From Glycomyces fuscus (lineage in GTDB: Bacteria; Actinomycetota; Actinomycetes; Streptosporangiales; Streptosporangiaceae), in NCBI GenBank assembly GCA_002529455.1, contig NYMS01000053.1:62001-126000 (forward strand): 64,000 nucleotides of DNA. The letters are read 5' to 3'. Made by a program: the position numbers and the translations under genes. Below the pieces are notes generated by a model that was given only the letters and a program-made list of their open reading frames with translations, ran no database searches and had not been told where the DNA came from. Every line of letters starts with the position of its first letter. The stretch's first letter is position 1. Of this stretch, positions 59,042-64,000 are shown piece by piece.

Positions 59042-62000
59042 ATGGCCGAACCGCTGACCGCTTCGGTGGCCGATCCCTACAACACCGCCGAGCTGCGCCG
59101 ACGCGTCCTCGCGGCGTGGGCCGACGCCCCCGCGCGCTTCCGCGAGGACGCCAACGCGGAGGAGGACTTCGCACTCGGCGGCTACCGCGACCGGGTCGTG
59201 GTCGAACTGGCCCAGAACGCCGCCGACGCCGCCCGCCGCGCGGGCGTCCCGGGACGGCTGCGCCTGGCGCTGACCGGCCACCGGCTGACCGCCGCCAACA
59301 CCGGAGCCCCCCTGACCGCCGAGGGCGTGGAGTCGCTGGCCACGCTGCGGGCCTCCACCAAGCGCGGTGAACAGGGCTCCGCCGGACGCTTCGGCGTGGG
59401 CTTCTCCGCGGTGGCGGCGCTCAGCGACGACGTCACCGTCGACTCCGGGGGCTCGGCCGTCCGCTTCAGCGCCGAGGCCGCCCGCGCCGCGGTCACGGAG
59501 CTGCTGGGCGGCGACGGCGTCCACGGCGGCCTCGCCGAGGAGGTGGAGCGCCGTTCCGGGCACGTGCCCATGCTGCGCCTGCCCTTCGCCGCCGAGGCCG
59601 CCGAGGCCGCCGGGGCCTCCGGCCCGGAGGGAGGCGCCGGGGGAGTCGAGGGCTACGACACCGTCGTCACCCTCCTGCTCCGCGACGACCGGGCGCGCGA
59701 CCGGGTGCGCGAACTCCTGGACCGGACCGGCGAGGCACTCCTGCTCGCCCTGCCCGGCCTGGTCGAGGTGCGCGTGGACGTCGAGGGCGCCGAGCGCGTC
59801 CTCACCCGCGAGGAGGCCAGCGGGACGGCCGACCTGGTCACCGCGCACCTGGACGGCGACGGCACCCGGACCACCCTCTGGCGGACCCTCGAACGCTCGG
59901 GCGCCTTCGACCCCGCCCTGCTCGCCGACCGCCCCACCGAGGAGCGCGAGCGCACGTCGTGGTCGCTGACGTGGGCGGTTCCCGTGGACGAGGACGGCGC
60001 GGTCGCCGCCCTGCCCGCCGACGTCGAGCCCGTGGTCCACGCGCCCACGCCCACCGACACCGGGCTCGACCTGCCCGCCGTCCTCATCGGGACCTTCCCG
60101 CTGGGCAGCGACCGGCGCGAGGTCCAGCCCGGGGCCGCCACCGACCTGCTGCTCATGGAGGCCGCCGAGGCCTACTGCGCCCTGCTGCGGCGCTTCGACC
60201 CCCGGGCGTCGCTCGACCTGGTGCCCGGAACCCGCGTGGGCGGCGGCGCCGTCGACGCCGTCTTCCGCGCCCGTGTGGCCGAGCCCCTCCAGAACACCCC
60301 GTTCCTGGTGACGGCGGCCGGTACGCCCGTCGCCCCGCGCGACGCCGTGCTGCTCGACACCGGAGGACCGGGCGGGGCCGACGGCCTCGCCGCCGACCTC
60401 GTCTCCGTCCTGTCCGAACTCGTTCCCCGGCTGCTGCCCGGGAACTGGAGTCCCCGCCACCCGGCGCTGGCCGCCCTGCGCGTGCACCGCCTCGGGCTGG
60501 CCGACGTCGCGGACCTGCTCGCCGACAACGACCGGCCCCCGCGCTGGTGGGCCTCGCTCTACGCCGCCCTGGAGCGGGCGGGCAGGGGCGGCGCCGACCT
60601 GGACGAGCTCGGCGCCCTGCCCGTCCCGCTGGCCGACGGAAGGCTCGTGCGCGGGCCCCGTTCGCTGCTGGTGCCCTCGCAGGAGTGGTCGGGGGCGGCC
60701 GGGAGCGGTGAGCGGGACGGCCGAGGCGGGCGGGACGAGCGGGACGACCGCGGCGGGCACGGGCCCCTGGACGCCCTGGCCGCCCTGGGGGTGCGCGTCG
60801 TGCACCCGGAGGCCGTCCACCCGCTCCTGAACCGCCTGGGCGCGGTGGAGGCCAGCGCGGCGACCGTTCTGCGCGACGCGCGCACCGAGGCCGCCGTCCG
60901 CGACTCCCTGGACGCCGAGGACCCCGAACCCGTGGCCGAGGCCGTGCTGGACCTGGTCTCCGCCTCGGGGGCCACCGTCACCGACGTGCCCTGGCTCTCC
61001 GAGCTCGCCCTGCGCGACGACGAGGACGGCTACTCGGTCGCCGCGGAGCTCCTCGTCCCCGGCGCGCCCCTGGCCGATCTCCTGGTGGACGACGCCCCCT
61101 TCGGCACCGTGCACCCGGACCTGGTGGAACGGCACGGGGTCGAGGCGCTGCGCGCGGTCGGCGCGCTGTGGGAGCTGACCGCGGTCCGCGCCGAGGAGGT
61201 CGCGCTGGGCGAGGACCTGGCCTCCGTCTTCGACGGTGCGGCGGGGGAGGAGGGCCCGGACGGCCTGGAGGACTGGGCCGACGAGGTCCTGGACCGCGTG
61301 GGCGACCCGGAACTGCCGCCGGTGGTCCCCGAGCTGGTGTGCGTCGTCGACCTCGACTACGTGGCCGACGAGCAGTGGCCCCGCGCCCTGGCCATGCTCG
61401 CCGAGGGGCCGCTGCGCGAGGCCGTGACCGCTCCCACCCGCGTGCTGCTGCCCGACGGCCGTGTCACGGACGTGCCCTCCTACACCGCCTGGTGGCTGCG
61501 CACGCGGGCGCTGCTGGGCGGGAGCGCGCCGGCGGGGCTGCGGACCGGCGACGCCGATCCCGCCCTGATGGGCCTCTACGACGAGGTGAGCGCCGACGTC
61601 GACCCGGAGTTCGCCCGCGCGCTGGGCGTGCGCACCACCCTGGACGACGTGCTGGCCGACCCCGACGGCGCGGACGACCTGCTCACCCGGCTGGCCGACT
61701 CCCGACGGCACGTGGACCGCACGGCCCTGCGCCGGCTGTGGGCCGCCCTGGCCGGGGTGGACGCCGACCTGGTCACCCCGCCGACCCGGGTACGGGCGGT
61801 GCAGGGCGGCGCGATCGTGGTGGCCGACGCCGAGGACGCGGTGGTGGTGGACTCACCGGACCTGCTGCCCCTGCTGGAGGAGCAGGAGCGGGCCCTGGTG
61901 CTGGCCCCGGCCGAGGCGGCCGAGGCCCTGGCGGACGTGCTGGACCTGGACCTGGCGAGCGAGGTCGTGACGGGGAGGGTCGGATCGGCGGGGCGGATGC

Positions 62001-62269
62001 GCCAGGTCCCCGACGAGGCGGACCTCTTCCTCGATCCGGCGGGGGATCCCGACCGCACCTATCTGCACCACCAGACGCTCACGGTGGACGGGGTCGAGGT
62101 GGAGTGGTACGTCGCTGACGGTTCGGCGCACGCCTCGACCAGTGACGGGCTGGCCCGGGCGCTGTGCTGGCGCGCGGGGCAGTGGTCGAGGAGGCACGTG
62201 CTGGCCGACGCGCTGAGGGAGCCGGGGGCGGCGGCGAGGCTGCTGGCCGAGGCCGACCTGGACGACTGA
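59042..62269 (+). CDS. Sacsin N-terminal ATP-binding (GHKL/HSP90-like) domain protein
   Basis: A 1,075-residue protein. The N-terminal ATPase domain (residues about 15-290) shows the GHKL N box VVVELAQNAADAARR, LTAANTGAPLTAEGVESLATLRAST and the G2 loop SAGRFGVGFSAVAAL. These resemble the sacsin/HSP90-type ATP-binding lid. The remaining 780 residues lack recognised motifs, apart from a charged low-complexity insert near 560-580. It may be an ATP-driven scaffold or chaperone-like protein. Start ATG 59042 has AGGAGG nine bases upstream. It is adjacent to the DUF3027 gene. Confidence 0.83.
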   Translation: MAEPLTASVADPYNTAELRRRVLAAWADAPARFREDANAEEDFALGGYRDRVVVELAQNAADAARRAGVPGRLRLALTGHRLTAANTGAPLTAEGVESLATLRASTKRGEQGSAGRFGVGFSAVAALSDDVTVDSGGSAVRFSAEAARAAVTELLGGDGVHGGLAEEVERRSGHVPMLRLPFAAEAAEAAGASGPEGGAGGVEGYDTVVTLLLRDDRARDRVRELLDRTGEALLLALPGLVEVRVDVEGAERVLTREEASGTADLVTAHLDGDGTRTTLWRTLERSGAFDPALLADRPTEERERTSWSLTWAVPVDEDGAVAALPADVEPVVHAPTPTDTGLDLPAVLIGTFPLGSDRREVQPGAATDLLLMEAAEAYCALLRRFDPRASLDLVPGTRVGGGAVDAVFRARVAEPLQNTPFLVTAAGTPVAPRDAVLLDTGGPGGADGLAADLVSVLSELVPRLLPGNWSPRHPALAALRVHRLGLADVADLLADNDRPPRWWASLYAALERAGRGGADLDELGALPVPLADGRLVRGPRSLLVPSQEWSGAAGSGERDGRGGRDERDDRGGHGPLDALAALGVRVVHPEAVHPLLNRLGAVEASAATVLRDARTEAAVRDSLDAEDPEPVAEAVLDLVSASGATVTDVPWLSELALRDDEDGYSVAAELLVPGAPLADLLVDDAPFGTVHPDLVERHGVEALRAVGALWELTAVRAEEVALGEDLASVFDGAAGEEGPDGLEDWADEVLDRVGDPELPPVVPELVCVVDLDYVADEQWPRALAMLAEGPLREAVTAPTRVLLPDGRVTDVPSYTAWWLRTRALLGGSAPAGLRTGDADPALMGLYDEVSADVDPEFARALGVRTTLDDVLADPDGADDLLTRLADSRRHVDRTALRRLWAALAGVDADLVTPPTRVRAVQGGAIVVADAEDAVVVDSPDLLPLLEEQERALVLAPAEAAEALADVLDLDLASEVVTGRVGSAGRMRQVPDEADLFLDPAGDPDRTYLHHQTLTVDGVEVEWYVADGSAHASTSDGLARALCWRAGQWSRRHVLADALREPGAAARLLAEADLDD

Positions 62270-62408
62270 GACCGGGCCCCGCGTCGCCTCCGGGGCGGCG
62301 CGGGGCGCTTCCGCGCGAAGGGCTGGCCGTGCGCCCCGTGGCCGCCCGTCGGCCCGCGTCCCACGGCTGCGGGGCCGGGGAGCGCCCTACGGCGGGGAGG
62401 GCCGCCGC

Positions 62409-62507
62409 TCAGCCGAGGAGGGCTCCCAGGAGCACGATGAGCATGATCGCGCCCAGAACCACGGGCAGCAGCCAGCGCTGCTTGCGGTTGTTGGTGAGCA
62501 TGCTCAT
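62409..62507 (-). CDS. 32-residue membrane protein, translationally coupled
   Basis: A 32-residue protein: a short basic start (MSMLTNNRKQRW) and one membrane helix (LLPVVLGAIMLIVLLGALLG). Its ATG overlaps the TGA of the RNA phosphodiesterase gene by the ATGA arrangement, so translation is probably coupled. GGAG lies about six bases upstream of the ATG. Such small membrane proteins are easily missed; family unknown. Confidence 0.65.
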   Translation of the reverse strand: MSMLTNNRKQRWLLPVVLGAIMLIVLLGALLG

Positions 62508-63085
62508 GACGTGCTCCGCTCAGGAGATCCGGTGGGGTCCGCTTCCCAGCCTAATGCCCAGGTCCGGGCGGTTCGGTAGCGGTCCTCACGCCCCGGTCGG
62601 CTCTCCACCAGGCGCACCTCGCTGACCTGCCACCCGTGGCCGCGCAGTGTTCCGAGCGCGTCCACGGTGCCGGTGAGGTCGCGCGCGGGACGGCTGCGGG
62701 CGACCGTGACGTGCGGCACGTAGGAGCGGTTCTCGACGGGCACGCCCGCCCGGGCCGCGGTGGCGCGCAGCCCGTCGGCGAGGGCGCCCAGGGCCGCGGT
62801 GTCGCCGTCGAGCCCGGCCCAGAGCACGGAGGCGCGGCGGAGGTCGCCCGGGAAGGTGCCCCAGCCGTCGAAGGCGAGGCGGAAGGGCCGGTGCCCGCCC
62901 ACCTCCCTGCCCAGGGCGTCGCCGAGCGCGGGCAGGAGGTCCTCGCCGACCTCGCCGAGGAAGACCAGGGTGAGGTGCCAGTCGCGGGGGTGGGCCCAGC
63001 GGATGCCGGGGGTGTGGCCGCGGCCCCGGTCGAGGGCCGCGCGCAGTGGGTCGGGGGGCGGGTCCAGCGCCACGAACAGTCTCAT
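62504..63085 (-). CDS. thpR: RNA 2',3'-cyclic phosphodiesterase (LigT/ThpR)
   Basis: A 193-residue 2H phosphoesterase. The two catalytic motifs are HLTLVFLG (about residues 37-44) and HVTVARSR (about 124-131), each supplying a catalytic histidine. Typical neighbours include MRLFVALDPP at the N-terminus and ENRSYVPHVTVARSRP. It hydrolyses 2',3'-cyclic phosphate ends of RNA or tRNA. The C-terminus overlaps the start of the 32-residue membrane protein gene. Confidence 0.93.
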   Translation of the reverse strand: MRLFVALDPPPDPLRAALDRGRGHTPGIRWAHPRDWHLTLVFLGEVGEDLLPALGDALGREVGGHRPFRLAFDGWGTFPGDLRRASVLWAGLDGDTAALGALADGLRATAARAGVPVENRSYVPHVTVARSRPARDLTGTVDALGTLRGHGWQVSEVRLVESRPGREDRYRTARTWALGWEADPTGSPERSTS

Positions 63086-63139
63086 GTCCTCATCCTGCCC
63101 CGGTCGTGCCCCGAGGACGGCGGGGCACGACCGGGAGTC

Positions 63140-64000
63140 TCAGGCGCGGGTGACCGTGCCCTTCCCGTCCCGGGCGAGGCGGTCCCCGTCCGGATGGTGC
63201 TCGGCGCCCACCCGCTCGTGCTCCGCCCCGGGGGCTGGCTCCCCGTCCGCGGAGGAGCGGCGCCCCGGGAGCACGTCGCGCAGGCGCAGGTCCTTGGCCC
63301 GAAGCAGCAGGACGGACATGACCGTGACGACCACGAGGGTCACCGCGCCGCCGATGACCAGGCTCGTCCTCGGGCCGAAGGCGTCGGCGAGCAGGCCCAC
63401 CACCGGTGCGCCGATGGGCGCCACACCCATGAACACCAGCATGAACATGCTCATGACGCGTCCGCGCATCCGCGGGTCCACGCTGAGCTGGAACGTGGCG
63501 TTGAGCGTGGTCACGTACGTCATGAAGGCCACGCCCATGGGCACCAGCACCAGGACGAACGACACGTAGCCGGGCATGAGCCCCGCGACCACCTGGAGCG
63601 CGCCGAAGGCCAGCGACCCGATCAGCACCAGCCGCAGCCGGGGCCGGTCGCGGCGTGCGGCCAGCAGGGCGCCGACGAGGGCGCCGACGGCCAGGAAGGC
63701 GGCGGCCGCGCCGAACGCGTCGGCCCCGGCCTCGAACACGTTGTTGACCATCAGCGCGATCTGGTTCTGGCTGTTGGCCCCGAAGAACTGCGTGGCGGCG
63801 GCCAGCACCAGCAGCAGGACCAGGTCGCGCCTGCCGCCGATGTAGCGCAGCCCCTCCCGGATCTGGCCCCTGCCCTTGGCCGCCCGCTCCGTGCGGTTGA
63901 GCTCGGAGGTGCGGATCAGCACCAGGGCGAGGATGGTGAACCCGAACGACGCGCCGTTGATGAGGAAGACCGGCCCGCTGCCGATGACCGCGATGAGCAG
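63140..64000 (-). CDS. MFS transporter, N-terminus beyond the window
   Basis: At least 287 residues of a major facilitator superfamily permease. The reading frame continues off the right edge: it contains IAVIGSGPVFLINGASFGFTILALVLI at the visible start and RTSELNRTERAAKGRGQIREGLRYI, typical of the EntS/MFS_3 type. At least six membrane helices are visible before a hydrophilic, Glu/His/Arg-rich tail of about 45 residues. Substrate unknown. Confidence 0.83.
   Translation of the reverse strand: MLIAVIGSGPVFLINGASFGFTILALVLIRTSELNRTERAAKGRGQIREGLRYIGGRRDLVLLLVLAAATQFFGANSQNQIALMVNNVFEAGADAFGAAAAFLAVGALVGALLAARRDRPRLRLVLIGSLAFGALQVVAGLMPGYVSFVLVLVPMGVAFMTYVTTLNATFQLSVDPRMRGRVMSMFMLVFMGVAPIGAPVVGLLADAFGPRTSLVIGGAVTLVVVTVMSVLLLRAKDLRLRDVLPGRRSSADGEPAPGAEHERVGAEHHPDGDRLARDGKGTVTRA

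Noticed and set aside
57272..61711. Very long minus-strand reading frame (1,479 codons) antisense to the DUF3027 and sacsin-like genes
   Set aside because: It is a high-GC shadow frame: the plus-strand genes have recognisable families and proper starts, while the antisense product is low-complexity Gly/Arg/Pro without motifs.

Overview
The window is high-GC actinobacterial chromosome with dense coding, GC-rich third codon positions and frequent GTG/TTG starts. The best guess is the Nocardiopsaceae (Nocardiopsis/Thermobifida relatives). Supporting signs are a Thermobifida-type GH6-CBM2 cellulase behind a perfect 14-bp CelR palindrome, an XRE/DUF397/ATPase triad, an OtsA/OtsB pair, an R2lox and a mycobacterial-type XPB helicase. 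This is inferred from gene content, not from a marker gene. No rRNA, tRNA, insertion sequence, prophage or CRISPR array was found.

Layout. 1-7.6 kb: the end of a nitronate monooxygenase gene, an MFS transporter, a four-gene envelope/stress-like operon (holin-X-like and DUF3618 proteins plus YihY/BrkB), a LysR/SDR divergent pair and a small Cys-rich protein. 7.7-15.3 kb: a complete sugar phosphotransferase island with HPr and a PfkB-type kinase on the minus strand, and a DeoR regulator, split mannitol-type EIIC/EIIB/EIIA, a zinc polyol dehydrogenase and Enzyme I on the plus strand. 15.5-18.7 kb: GNAT, the XRE/DUF397/ATPase triad and a Pro-repeat protein. 18.7-25.6 kb: a TetR/DHA2-efflux pair with a clear repeated operator, an SDR, an OAT2-like ArgJ, a beta-lactamase-fold hydrolase and OtsB. 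26-31.3 kb: DUF3263, a subtilisin/mycosin-like protein lacking every catalytic residue, a methyltransferase, GrpB-family protein and OtsA.

31.5-38.2 kb: a SAM-I riboswitch precedes a threonine-synthase-fold enzyme, followed by a CysO/MoaD-like sulfur carrier ending Gly-Gly-Cys. A PadR-regulated ABC exporter and a twin-CIRCE groEL follow. The SAM switch and carrier suggest sulfur (homocysteine) chemistry rather than plain threonine synthesis; this is the strongest candidate for an undescribed system here. 38.4-46.5 kb: Uma2-family protein, a heterodimeric ABC exporter with strongly asymmetric ATP sites, an Rrf2/SDR divergent pair with repeated half-sites, VOC and NUDIX proteins, and the CelR-controlled cellulase. 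46.7-56 kb: a zeta-toxin-like protein lacking the P-loop lysine, R2lox, XPB helicase, three tandem CD225/dispanin-like membrane proteins and the XPB-partner WYL/helicase-associated protein. 56-64 kb: a HAAS-like membrane protein, a possible structured RNA, a cold-shock-domain protein, DUF3027, a 1,075-residue sacsin-like GHKL protein, an RNA 2',3'-cyclic phosphodiesterase coupled to a 32-residue membrane protein, and a truncated MFS gene.
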